Of a DNA stretch of 43,430 nt, positions 8,182 through 15,127 are shown one piece after another. The position numbers and the translations under genes are program-made. The stretch is from an uncultured Ectothiorhodospiraceae bacterium (GTDB lineage Bacteria; Pseudomonadota; Gammaproteobacteria; UBA9214). The stretch lies in NCBI GenBank assembly GCA_947258615.1, contig CAMYIX010000059.1:1-43430 (forward strand), in the 5' to 3' direction. Position 1 is the first letter of the stretch. Every line of letters begins with the position of its first letter. A model generated the notes under the pieces. That model was given only the letters and a program-made list of their open reading frames with translations, ran no database searches and was not told the origin of the DNA.

Positions 8182-8889
8182 ATGGCAATTCGTATCGAAA
8201 AAAAGATTGTTGACTACAAGGTAGGCAAGGACGAGTCGCAGCAGGACGAGGCAGCCCCTGCCGCGAACGAGGTGCAACCGGCGCCGCAGGACAACATCGT
8301 CCAGCTGCACGAAAAGCTGGAACGGCCGGACATGCTGATCGGGTCGACCTACAAGGTCAAGACCCCGCTTTCAGAGCACGCCCTGTATGTCACCATCAAT
8401 GACATCATCCTCAATGCCGGTACCGAGAACGAATTGCGGCGGCCCTTCGAGATATTCATCAATTCCAAGAACATGGACCATTTTCAGTGGATTGTGGCCC
8501 TGACAAGGATTATCTCGGCGGTGTTCCGCAAGGGGGGTGACGTTACCTTCCTGGTGGAGGAACTGCGTTCGGTGTTCGATCCGCGCGGCGGCTACTTCAA
8601 GAAGGGTGGCAAGTACATGCCGTCACTGGTGGCCGAGATCGGTGACGCGATCGAGTGTCACATGCGCATGATCGGCCTGTTGAAGGACGAGGGACTCGAT
8701 GAGCACCAGAAGAAGCTGGTGGAGGAAAAACGCAGCCAGTACGAGGCTGCCCTGGAGACGGCGGAGGCCGAGGACCCGGGTGACTTCCCCGCGGGTTCGC
8801 AGCTGTGCCTCAAGTGCAATACCAAGGCGGCAGTACAGATGGACGGCTGCCTGACCTGCCTGAACTGCGGCGAATCCAAGTGCGGCTGA
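8182..8889 (+). CDS. nrdJb: Class II ribonucleotide reductase, small separate part (NrdJb)
   Basis: 235-residue protein that supplies the C-terminal part of a split class II reductase. The central region (about residues 50-165) resembles the C-terminal NrdJ domain (ITRIISAVFRKGGDVTFLVEEL). The end carries LCLKCNTKAAV and a run of CxxC-like pairs finishing in CLTCLNCGESKCG, which should act as the swinging thiol that re-reduces the active site, or bind zinc. The start at 8182 follows CAGGAGAGAAC. It is 35 bases downstream of nrdJa on the same strand, so co-transcription is expected. The Ala/Gln/Pro-rich stretch near residues 20-38 looks like a linker. Confidence 0.92.
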   Translation: MAIRIEKKIVDYKVGKDESQQDEAAPAANEVQPAPQDNIVQLHEKLERPDMLIGSTYKVKTPLSEHALYVTINDIILNAGTENELRRPFEIFINSKNMDHFQWIVALTRIISAVFRKGGDVTFLVEELRSVFDPRGGYFKKGGKYMPSLVAEIGDAIECHMRMIGLLKDEGLDEHQKKLVEEKRSQYEAALETAEAEDPGDFPAGSQLCLKCNTKAAVQMDGCLTCLNCGESKCG

Positions 8890-8915
8890 CCAGCTGAGGG
8901 GAGGTCTGGAAAGAT

Positions 8916-9069
8916 CGTCATTGCGAGCAGCGAAGCGACGAAGCAATCCGTAACTGATTGATCGTACTGTCCTGAGATTGCCTCGCTGGCCGTTCCCGGC
9001 TTGGCCCAGGCCAGCTTCTAACCGGTTCCCGGTCTCACCTTCTCCATGGACATCGCGCTCACAATGACG
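8916..9069. repeat. Inverted-repeat element, family A copy 1 (interrupted)
   Basis: Begins CGTCATTGCGAG and ends GCTCACAATGACG, with GAAGCAATC and GAGATTGCCTCGCT inside, as in the copies near 29884 and 42727. Relative to those, the right arm is split by about 60 bases (roughly 8990-9050), of which 9003-9047 is nearly identical to 35409-35454. The remaining bases to 9238 contain only GGGTATAAAAGC, a weak possible promoter for the next gene. Confidence 0.7.
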
Positions 9070-9238
9070 TGAATCATCAATAAATCAGATGGCTTCCCTA
9101 GTACTTCTGGCCCATTGATCGCAGGGCCCGTATTCGGGTATAAAAGCAGTTAAAGGCTCGACAGGCCCGATGGGCTGAGTGGACGTCAACAACAATAACA
9201 GCATGCGTTGGGGCCTGTCCCCCGGCAGAGGAGGAAAT

Positions 9239-9463
9239 ATGTTTCTGCAGCAAAAACCCATTCCGGGTTACTGGTACAGCAACCTCTCTGGCCAGCTGAT
9301 ACAGGTCAGGGCAATCCTCTATACGTCAGGCGAGCGCAGTCACATCGTCCTGGAGGATATCCACGGCAAGCTGGACTACGTGGACCTCGATGGCTGGCGC
9401 AATATGGACCTGGTGCTGCATTCGCCGGTCGTGGAGCAGCAGCACGCCGCGCGCGATTCCTGA
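9239..9463 (+). CDS. Small protein of unknown function with WYxN...DxDxW pattern
   Basis: 74 residues, soluble, no membrane segment. The start at 9239 is set by the strong ribosome site AGAGGAGGAAAT; the frame is open 60 bases further upstream without a comparable site. The sequence PIPGYWYSNL at the N-terminus and YVDLDGWRNMDL later can be aligned with PCIGDWYQNI and EIDFDSWHEMEI of the small protein at 23563-23850, so the two appear to be distant relatives. The fold is probably a small beta-rich domain. I recognise no catalytic residues and assign no function. It stands alone between the nrdJ genes and exeA. Confidence 0.7.
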   Translation: MFLQQKPIPGYWYSNLSGQLIQVRAILYTSGERSHIVLEDIHGKLDYVDLDGWRNMDLVLHSPVVEQQHAARDS

Positions 9464-9734
9464 GCCGGTATCGTTTCCGGCCCCCGGCTACCCCAGCTTC
9501 CGTAACGATCCCGGAGGCGCATTCGCTACCGCGTTGAAATCGCAGCCCGTCCCGGCTGATGGCGGCTGCGTGCGGCCTGGATATGTCGTCACAGCGGCGC
9601 CTCACCGGTATAGTAGAGGCTCTTGCGTTCGTTTCTCCTCACCGGTACGACCGGGCGGCACTTTGAAGTGCGGCTAGTCTGGTGTTAAAAAGGGCCCCAG
9701 GGGCGCCCAACGGGCCGTGCCCATCGAGCAAGCT

Positions 9735-11420
9735 ATGTACCTGAAGCACTTCAATCTCACGGAACGTCCATTCTCGATCACGCCGGATCCGCGTTTTCTC
9801 TATATGAGTAGCCGCCACCGTGAGGCACTGGCCCATCTCCTGTATGGGCTCGGCGAGGGTGGCGGTTTTGTGCAGCTTACCGGTGAGGTGGGCACCGGCA
9901 AAACCACCATCTGCCGATGCCTGATCGAACAGGTGCCCGGGAATGTCGACATCGCGCTGGTGCTCAATCCCAAGGTAACGGCGGAAGAGCTGATTGCCAC
10001 GGTTTGCGATGAACTGGGTGTGGAGTACCCGCCGGAGATCCACAGCATCAAGACCCTGACCGATATCCTCAATCGGCACCTGCTGGATGCCCATGCCCGT
10101 GGCCGGCGTATCGTGCTGATTATCGACGAGGCCCAGAACCTGAGTACCGAGGTGCTGGAACAGGTGAGGCTGCTCACCAATCTGGAGACGTCGACCCAGA
10201 AGCTGCTGCAGATCATCCTTATCGGGCAACCGGAACTGCGCGACCTGCTGGCTCGTGATGATATGCGCCAGCTCGCCCAGCGGGTGACGGCCCGCTATCA
10301 CCTCGAACCGATCACCCGGCAGGAGACCGGCGCCTATATCCAGCATCGACTGCAGGTCAGCGGCCTCACCACCGATGTATTCAATTCTGCTGCGCTTGAC
10401 CATATCCAGCGGCTGTCCGGCGGCATCCCCCGGCTGATCAATGTGCTCTGTGACCGTTCCATGCTGGGTGCCTATGTCGAAGGTAAGTCGCAGATCGACA
10501 AGAGGATTATAAAAACGGCCGCGCGCGAGCTGCTGCCCGGTAAACCCGACACGCCGGGTACACGCCGCTGGCTGCCGCTGGCCGTGGGCGGGCTCGCCAT
10601 CATGGCCATCGCAGCGTTTTATTACCGGCCCTGGCAGCCAATGGATATCCGTGCCGCGCTCGACGTTGATGCGGAGGTGGCCCCGCCTTCAATACCGTCC
10701 ACAGGGCCGGCACTGGCGCCGGCAGCCGGCATGGCGGGGGCCCGTTCCGCCGCCAACCAGCCGCCGCAGGGGAGCGGTGGCAGTCTGCAGGAGGAATCCC
10801 TGGCCGCGCTGTTACTGGATGCCGATGCATCCTATTATCGGCATGCCTGGATGGCCCTGTTCGCCCAGTGGTCGGTGGACCTGCCGGCCGATGTGAAACC
10901 TGACTTTTGCAGCTTTGCCATGGAAAACGGGCTGCGCTGCCTGCAGGGGAAGGGTACCTGGGCGTCGCTGCGCCATTTCGACCGCCCGGTCATACTTACC
11001 CTGATGGCTGCCGATGGGCAGCAGATTCCTGTTACCCTGCAACACCTCGACCGGGACAGCGCCGAGCTGGTGCTGGGAGGCAAACTTTACCGATTGCCCG
11101 TCGCTCAGCTGGATCGTCACTGGTACGGTGACTTCGCCCTGCTGATGCAGGCAGCGCCTGCCGGGAGCATGTACTTGAAGATCGGCAGCAGTGGGGCGGA
11201 CATCGGTTGGCTGCGGACGCAGCTGGAAACCATCCAGGGGATCGACCTGTCAACGGACAAGCCCCTGTACTTCGATGACGGCCTGCATCAGCAGGTACTG
11301 GCCTTTCAGCGTTCCCGTGGCCTGGTGCCCGACGGAGTCGTCGGCCAGCAAACCCTCATTCAACTCAATTCACTCTCCCGGAGGTCGGGCATACCGAGGC
11401 TGGTAGGCGGGGTGTCCTGA
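9735..11420 (+). CDS. exeA: ExeA/GspA-type AAA ATPase with peptidoglycan-binding domain
   Basis: 561-residue inner-membrane ATPase. In Aeromonas, ExeA with ExeB places and assembles the type II secretion secretin in the cell wall. The N-terminus MYLKHFNLTERPFSITPDP is the ExeA hallmark. Walker A GEVGTGKT lies at 50-57 and Walker B IVLIIDEAQNL near 133. A membrane helix follows at about 281-300, then a Pro/Ala linker, and the C-terminal region (about 480-550) is a peptidoglycan-binding-1 domain ending FQRSRGLVPDGVVGQQTL. The ATG at 9735 is preferred over an in-frame GTG at 9717 because it matches the family start. exeB follows after three bases; no secretin genes are in the window. Confidence 0.92.
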   Translation: MYLKHFNLTERPFSITPDPRFLYMSSRHREALAHLLYGLGEGGGFVQLTGEVGTGKTTICRCLIEQVPGNVDIALVLNPKVTAEELIATVCDELGVEYPPEIHSIKTLTDILNRHLLDAHARGRRIVLIIDEAQNLSTEVLEQVRLLTNLETSTQKLLQIILIGQPELRDLLARDDMRQLAQRVTARYHLEPITRQETGAYIQHRLQVSGLTTDVFNSAALDHIQRLSGGIPRLINVLCDRSMLGAYVEGKSQIDKRIIKTAARELLPGKPDTPGTRRWLPLAVGGLAIMAIAAFYYRPWQPMDIRAALDVDAEVAPPSIPSTGPALAPAAGMAGARSAANQPPQGSGGSLQEESLAALLLDADASYYRHAWMALFAQWSVDLPADVKPDFCSFAMENGLRCLQGKGTWASLRHFDRPVILTLMAADGQQIPVTLQHLDRDSAELVLGGKLYRLPVAQLDRHWYGDFALLMQAAPAGSMYLKIGSSGADIGWLRTQLETIQGIDLSTDKPLYFDDGLHQQVLAFQRSRGLVPDGVVGQQTLIQLNSLSRRSGIPRLVGGVS

Positions 11421-11423
11421 ATC

Positions 11424-12170
11424 ATGTCCTATATTCTCGAAGCCCTCAGGAAGGCGGACCAGGAGCGGGAGGCCGGGGTCGTGCCGGACCTGGAGTCTGT
11501 CCATGAGGCCGCCCGTCCGGCGCAGCGTTCTTTCCGATGGGTCTGGATACTGGTCGCCTTGCTCGCGGTCAACGGGGTGCTGATGGCCCTGCTGGCGACC
11601 CGGGATACCGGCACGACCGTTCCCCGCCAGGTGGCAAGCCCGACTGCCGTGCCTGCACAGGAAGCGGCAGCTTCGGCGCCATCGGCTGCGGGTGTGGCCG
11701 TACCGGCAGACAGCTCACCCGTACGCATGGCCGCGCTGCCGAAGACAGCGCCGAAGGTGGAGTCGAGGGATGACAGGCCGGCACCCGCCGCCCCTGTCAT
11801 CCCGTCCAAGACCGCAACGCTAACCGCAGGTAAATCCGCGGCCAGTGTGCCGGTCGTCCCGGCGCCCCCCGACAAGGCGCAGCCGCAGGTGACTGCTTCC
11901 GTCGCGCCTGTACCGGCGCAGCGTGCGGAGATCCCGCGCCAGGGCCTGCGTGACTGGGAAGATCTGTCGCTTGAGTTTCGCAGCGGTCTGGATATGCCAC
12001 GGCTGGATGTGCATGTCTATGATGCCGACCCGCAGCGGCGCTTCGTTTTGATCAATCTGCGGAAATACCGTTCGGGAGACCGTCTTGAGAGCGGCGCCGT
12101 GATCGAAGAGATTCTCCCCGACGGGATCAAGTTGTCTTATCAGGGTACGCGCTTCCGCTACCGGAAATAA
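11424..12170 (+). CDS. exeB: ExeB/GspB-type general secretion protein
   Basis: 248-residue single-span inner-membrane protein. The N-terminus MSYILEALRKADQERE is the family signature, the helix lies at about residues 35-58, and an Ala/Pro/Val-rich periplasmic linker leads to the GspB C-terminal domain (about 175-248, including VLINLRKYRSGDRL and LSYQGTRFRY). It partners ExeA in assembling the type II secretion outer-membrane channel. It begins three bases after exeA, so the two are surely one transcript. It runs convergently into the SlyD-like gene, with five bases between the stops and no evident terminator. Confidence 0.9.
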   Translation: MSYILEALRKADQEREAGVVPDLESVHEAARPAQRSFRWVWILVALLAVNGVLMALLATRDTGTTVPRQVASPTAVPAQEAAASAPSAAGVAVPADSSPVRMAALPKTAPKVESRDDRPAPAAPVIPSKTATLTAGKSAASVPVVPAPPDKAQPQVTASVAPVPAQRAEIPRQGLRDWEDLSLEFRSGLDMPRLDVHVYDADPQRRFVLINLRKYRSGDRLESGAVIEEILPDGIKLSYQGTRFRYRK

Positions 12171-12175
12171 CCCGG

Positions 12176-12658
12176 TCAGGCTTGCTCGAGTACCTTGCCC
12201 TGGGCGATTTCGTCGTCTGAGGCATCGCGGATTGCCTGCACCTCGATCTCGAATACCAGGGTCTGACCGGCCAGCGGGTGATTGCCGTCGATATGTGCAA
12301 CACCGTCCCTGATATCGACAACGGAAAAGTTCACTGTCTCGCCTTCCGCGCCATGGCCTAGCACGTTGCCACCGACCTCGATGTCCTCACCCGGCGGAAA
12401 GCTGCTCAGCGGCACCTCCTGCAGCAGGTCGAGGTCGCGTTTCCCGAAGGCGTCGTCGGGCAGCAGCCTGACTGAGACAATGTCGCCTATCGTATGCTGC
12501 TCCAGCGCCTGCTCCAGTTTCGGGAACAATGTGCCGGCCCCGTGCAGGTATCTCACCGGCGTGCCTGCCGCCTCGCGCACGCTCACCCCCTGATCATTAT
12601 GCAGGGAATATTGCATGGTGATGACCTTGTTCCGGGTGATATGCTGTTGACCTGCCAT
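12176..12658 (-). CDS. SlyD-like FKBP-type peptidyl-prolyl isomerase
   Basis: 160-residue cytoplasmic FKBP/SlyD-family cis-trans prolyl isomerase and chaperone. The N-terminal ITRNKVITMQYSLHNDQG matches the SlyD/FkpB start; the inserted-flap region and the segment VAHIDGNHPLAGQTLVFEIEV are conserved. The histidine-rich metal-binding tail of Escherichia coli SlyD is missing; the end is acidic (SDDEIAQGKVLEQA). The frame is open upstream to 12817, but the start at 12658 gives the family N-terminus. The region upstream, shared with the divergent hspQ gene, must hold both promoters. Confidence 0.87.
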   Translation of the reverse strand: MAGQQHITRNKVITMQYSLHNDQGVSVREAAGTPVRYLHGAGTLFPKLEQALEQHTIGDIVSVRLLPDDAFGKRDLDLLQEVPLSSFPPGEDIEVGGNVLGHGAEGETVNFSVVDIRDGVAHIDGNHPLAGQTLVFEIEVQAIRDASDDEIAQGKVLEQA

Positions 12659-12816
12659 TGGAAGTGATTTCCGGTTTAATATTACCGGATGTGCGGTATG
12701 GGTCGCGACCGGCAGGTGGCGATTATACCCGAACTTGCCGTTGCGGATTTTGTCATATCCTGTGTGCCAGGAGGATGGCGAATCCCTCTCTTCCTTCTGC
12801 AACAGGGGCCCAGGCA

Positions 12817-13128
12817 ATGAAACAGGCGAAATACTCGATCGGCCAGTGCGTGCACCACAAGCTCTTCGATTACCGTGGTGTGATCGTCGATGTGGATCCC
12901 TGTTTCCAGGGGACGGAGGAGTGGTACGAGAACGTGGCGAAGAGCCAACCGCCCAGGGACGATCCCTGGTACCACGTGCTGGTGCATGACGCGCAGCACG
13001 AAACCTATGTCGCCGAGCGCAACCTTGCCGCGGACTTCAGCCTGGAGCCTGTCAATCATCCGCTGCTGGGCGAGTTCTTCGACGAGTTCAGGGAAGGCGT
13101 GTATATGACCGACAGGTATGTGAATTAG
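12817..13128 (+). CDS. hspQ: Heat-shock protein HspQ (YccV family)
   Basis: 103-residue protein of the HspQ/YccV hemimethylated-DNA-binding family. The sequence KYSIGQCVHHKLFDYRGVI, the DPWYHVLVH stretch and ETYVAERNL are family hallmarks. In Escherichia coli HspQ acts as a proteolysis-related heat-shock factor and influences DnaA stability. The ATG at 12817 gives the normal family length; the open frame upstream to 12658 is not needed. The TerB-like gene follows after 12 bases on the same strand. Confidence 0.92.
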   Translation: MKQAKYSIGQCVHHKLFDYRGVIVDVDPCFQGTEEWYENVAKSQPPRDDPWYHVLVHDAQHETYVAERNLAADFSLEPVNHPLLGEFFDEFREGVYMTDRYVN

Positions 13129-13140
13129 CTCGCGGCTACC

Positions 13141-13593
13141 ATGATTACGAGAATCAAGAATCTATTTGCGGGGTATGCGGTTCCTGTGGATGCTGTCGTG
13201 GACGAGGGCGAGCAGGCTCTGCAGCTGGCGACTGCGACACTGCTAATGGAAGTGGCGCGTGCAGATACCCATATCAGTGACGAGGAACGACAGGCGATTT
13301 GCGACGCGATAGAAACACACTATGGCCTGTCGCATGAAACAACCCGACAAATCATCCGTACCGCCGAGCACGAGGCGGAACACTCCACCTCGCTGTATCC
13401 CTTTACCCGGCTGATAAACCGTGAGTGCGACTACCAGGACAAGCTGGAGATAATCAGGATGCTATGGCGGGTGATTCGCGCAGATGACTGCACTGACAAG
13501 CATGAAGAGCACCTGGTTAGGCGGGTTGCCGACCTTCTTCATGTGCCGCACCGGGAGTTTATTCGTGCCAAGCTGCTGGCGCTGGAGACCTGA
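13141..13593 (+). CDS. TerB-family (tellurite-resistance-like) protein
   Basis: 150-residue all-helical cytoplasmic protein of the TerB-like group. It shows the acidic first-helix motif ARADTHISDEERQAI (about residues 41-55) and a second, related acidic segment RADDCTDKHEEHLV (about 120-133), an internal repeat pattern typical of TerB metal-binding folds. The group includes proteins without any proven role in tellurite resistance, and no ter genes are nearby. It lies 12 bases after hspQ, with a strong terminator downstream. Confidence 0.85.
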   Translation: MITRIKNLFAGYAVPVDAVVDEGEQALQLATATLLMEVARADTHISDEERQAICDAIETHYGLSHETTRQIIRTAEHEAEHSTSLYPFTRLINRECDYQDKLEIIRMLWRVIRADDCTDKHEEHLVRRVADLLHVPHREFIRAKLLALET

Positions 13594-13647
13594 GGGTCGT
13601 CGGGGATGCCGGCACTGAGCGGCCGGTTGCTTGCAGGGGGGAAAAAT

Positions 13648-13677
13648 AAACCGGGATCACGTTTGTGATCCCGGTTT
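13648..13677. terminator. Bidirectional rho-independent terminator
   Basis: A perfect 13-bp stem AAACCGGGATCAC / GTGATCCCGGTTT with a GTTT loop sits between the convergent TerB-like and HU-family genes. A-rich sequence on the left and T-rich on the right allow termination in both directions. Confidence 0.9.
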
Positions 13678-13685
13678 GTGTTCGG

Positions 13686-14054
13686 TCAGACCATTTCCTT
13701 CAGACCCTTCAGGGGTAAAATCTTGACCACGTTACGAGCCGGCTTGGCCTTGAACATCATCTCTTCGCCGGTGAACGGGTTGATCCCCTTGCGAGCGCGT
13801 GTTGCCGGTTTGCGCACGGTCTTGATCTTCATCAGACCGGGAATGGTGCAGACGCCTGCACCGTTTCTCTTGATATGACCGTTGATAACGGTGGAAAGAG
13901 AATTGAAGACCTCTGTCACCTCTTTCTTGGTCAGTCCGGTGTCATCGGCAATTGCCCCCATCATTGCCGATTTGGTCATTGCTTCCTTGATGGTAGGCAC
14001 ACGCTTCACGGGTGCCGCCTTCTTTTTCGCCTTGGTCTTCCGTTTCACAGCCAT
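13686..14054 (-). CDS. HU/IHF-family DNA-binding protein with Lys-rich N-terminal extension
   Basis: 122-residue nucleoid protein. The HU fold occupies about residues 22-115: TIKEAMTKSAMMGAIADDTGL, then LTKKEVTEVFNSL, a central sheet and the DNA-binding arm GINPFTGEEMMFKAKPARN. The first 20 residues form a basic extension (MAVKRKTKAKKKAAPVKRV) absent from classical HU, which should add non-specific DNA affinity. The start at 14054 follows AGAGGAGCTTAATCG on the reverse strand. An in-frame open extension upstream is AT-rich non-coding sequence. It stands as a single gene with its own terminator. Confidence 0.9.
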   Translation of the reverse strand: MAVKRKTKAKKKAAPVKRVPTIKEAMTKSAMMGAIADDTGLTKKEVTEVFNSLSTVINGHIKRNGAGVCTIPGLMKIKTVRKPATRARKGINPFTGEEMMFKAKPARNVVKILPLKGLKEMV

Positions 14055-14362
14055 TCGATTAAGCTCCTCTGTAGAGATGATTGGTAAAACTGCACGCGTA
14101 AGATAGCACAATAAAAAAAATGTTAAAGCGTTTTGATTGAGGAAATGCCTTGTATACCAGTGTTTCAGGAGATGGTGATTTATCTGCACCTGCAGGCAGG
14201 CGGTAAAACCGTTGTCAGAAGGGTGCCCGGCACGGCTGCTGACAGGTGCCATGGTCCGGGATTTCGGGCTGTCAGGGCCGGGGTGAGAATCTTTTCCGGG
14301 TAATAAACTCGTCTAGCTGGGTGGCGCAAAACACTATATTTGTAGGAGTTTTGCTAAGTCAC
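14055..14362. other. Intergenic stretch upstream of the HU-family gene
   Basis: 308 bases without a gene. The part next to the HU-family gene is AT-rich with an A8 run at 14113-14120 and carries its likely promoter. The remainder, to the stop of the NTF2-like gene, shows no repeat or hairpin that I can support. Confidence 0.5.
14100..14126 (-). promoter_or_regulatory. Possible promoter of the HU-family gene
   Basis: Reading the reverse strand, TTAACA and TATCTT are separated by 15 bases that include a T8 tract. The predicted start lies about 40 bases upstream of the coding start. Confidence 0.35.
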
Positions 14363-14797
14363 TCAGTGAATGATCCGGGCCGGGTCGGCGTCTTGCCTGC
14401 CGGGTTCATCGTTGAGGCGGGTTGCCGGCGAGGCGTGGTGCAGGACCATTTGCCACCCGCTTCCGTTGAACCGGTAGATATTGATCGCGACAACCGGTGG
14501 CTGTGATTTCCCGCCGATGGAGATGTTCTCGTACAGGCTGTGAATGGCCAGCTGGCCATTCTGATAGAGGTTGGATTGCCTTAACTGGAACTGCATGCGC
14601 TTGCCGCGGGAGAGTATCTGGCGCCAGCTCTCGCTAACGGCCTCGATGCCCATCAGCCTGTCGCCCAGGGGATGGATACACTCGATGTCTTCATCCTGGC
14701 TCCATACCGCCATCATCGCTTCATGGTCGGCGTTCTCGAACGCCGCGTAAAAGGCCGCCTCGGCCTCCTGTGCGCTGGCAAATACCGGTGCTGTCAT
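14363..14797 (-). CDS. NTF2-like (SnoaL/DUF4440-type) protein
   Basis: 144-residue protein with the NTF2-like cone fold: an N-terminal helix AQEAEAAFYAAFENADHEAMMAVWSQDEDI, then CIHPLGDRLMGIEAVSESWRQIL, and strands ending WQMVLHHASPA. Members of this fold are ligand-binding proteins or small enzymes, and the sequence does not define a substrate. The start at 14797 follows GGCGAGAGGC on the reverse strand; the frame is open 60 bases further but starts poorly. The C-terminus is polar and probably disordered. It is divergent from the large 15128 gene. Confidence 0.82.
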   Translation of the reverse strand: MTAPVFASAQEAEAAFYAAFENADHEAMMAVWSQDEDIECIHPLGDRLMGIEAVSESWRQILSRGKRMQFQLRQSNLYQNGQLAIHSLYENISIGGKSQPPVVAINIYRFNGSGWQMVLHHASPATRLNDEPGRQDADPARIIH

Positions 14798-15127
14798 GCC
14801 TCTCTCGCCTTGCTGTCTTCTCAAGCCCATGATAGTCCTGAGAAATTTTACGATCAAGCAGGTTTTGACAGTGCTGCCCCTGTGTTCCTTAACAGCGTTC
14901 CCCGCACTGTCGCATTATCCACAGGCGGCCATGTGGGGCCCGCGCAACGGCCTGCAGGCAGCGGTCGGCGCATCCCGCTGCGCGCCTGGCCCGTCACCCG
15001 GCCGGATTCTCATACGACCCTAAATCTAAAGCGATTTCGGCCGATAAGCTGGGTGCGGATAGGACCCGCACCGGATTCCCTGTGGATTGACAACACCGGC
15101 ACTTGCCGGGGCCGTGGATAGAGGAAA
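14798..15127. other. Intergenic region between divergent NTF2-like and large fusion genes
   Basis: 330 bases without a gene. It holds the sigma-28-type promoter described separately at 15021-15047 and the ribosome site TAGAGGAAA before the 15128 start. CATTATCCACAGG at about 14910 resembles a single DnaA-type box, but one copy is not evidence of an origin. Confidence 0.5.
15021..15047 (+). promoter_or_regulatory. Sigma-28 (FliA)-type promoter
   Basis: TAAA (15021-15024), exactly 15 bases, then GCCGATAA (15040-15047). This agrees with the core flagellar sigma-28 consensus TAAA-N15-GCCGATAA at every fixed position. The predicted start near 15055 is about 75 bases before the 15128 start codon on the same strand. 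No flagellar gene is in the window. Confidence 0.75.

Noticed and set aside
13141..13593. Tellurite-resistance operon
   Set aside because: Only a TerB-like fold is present; no terA, terC, terD or terZ genes.
14900..14925. Replication origin because of a TTATCCACA-like sequence
   Set aside because: Only one DnaA-type box, no AT-rich unwinding region and no origin-linked genes nearby.
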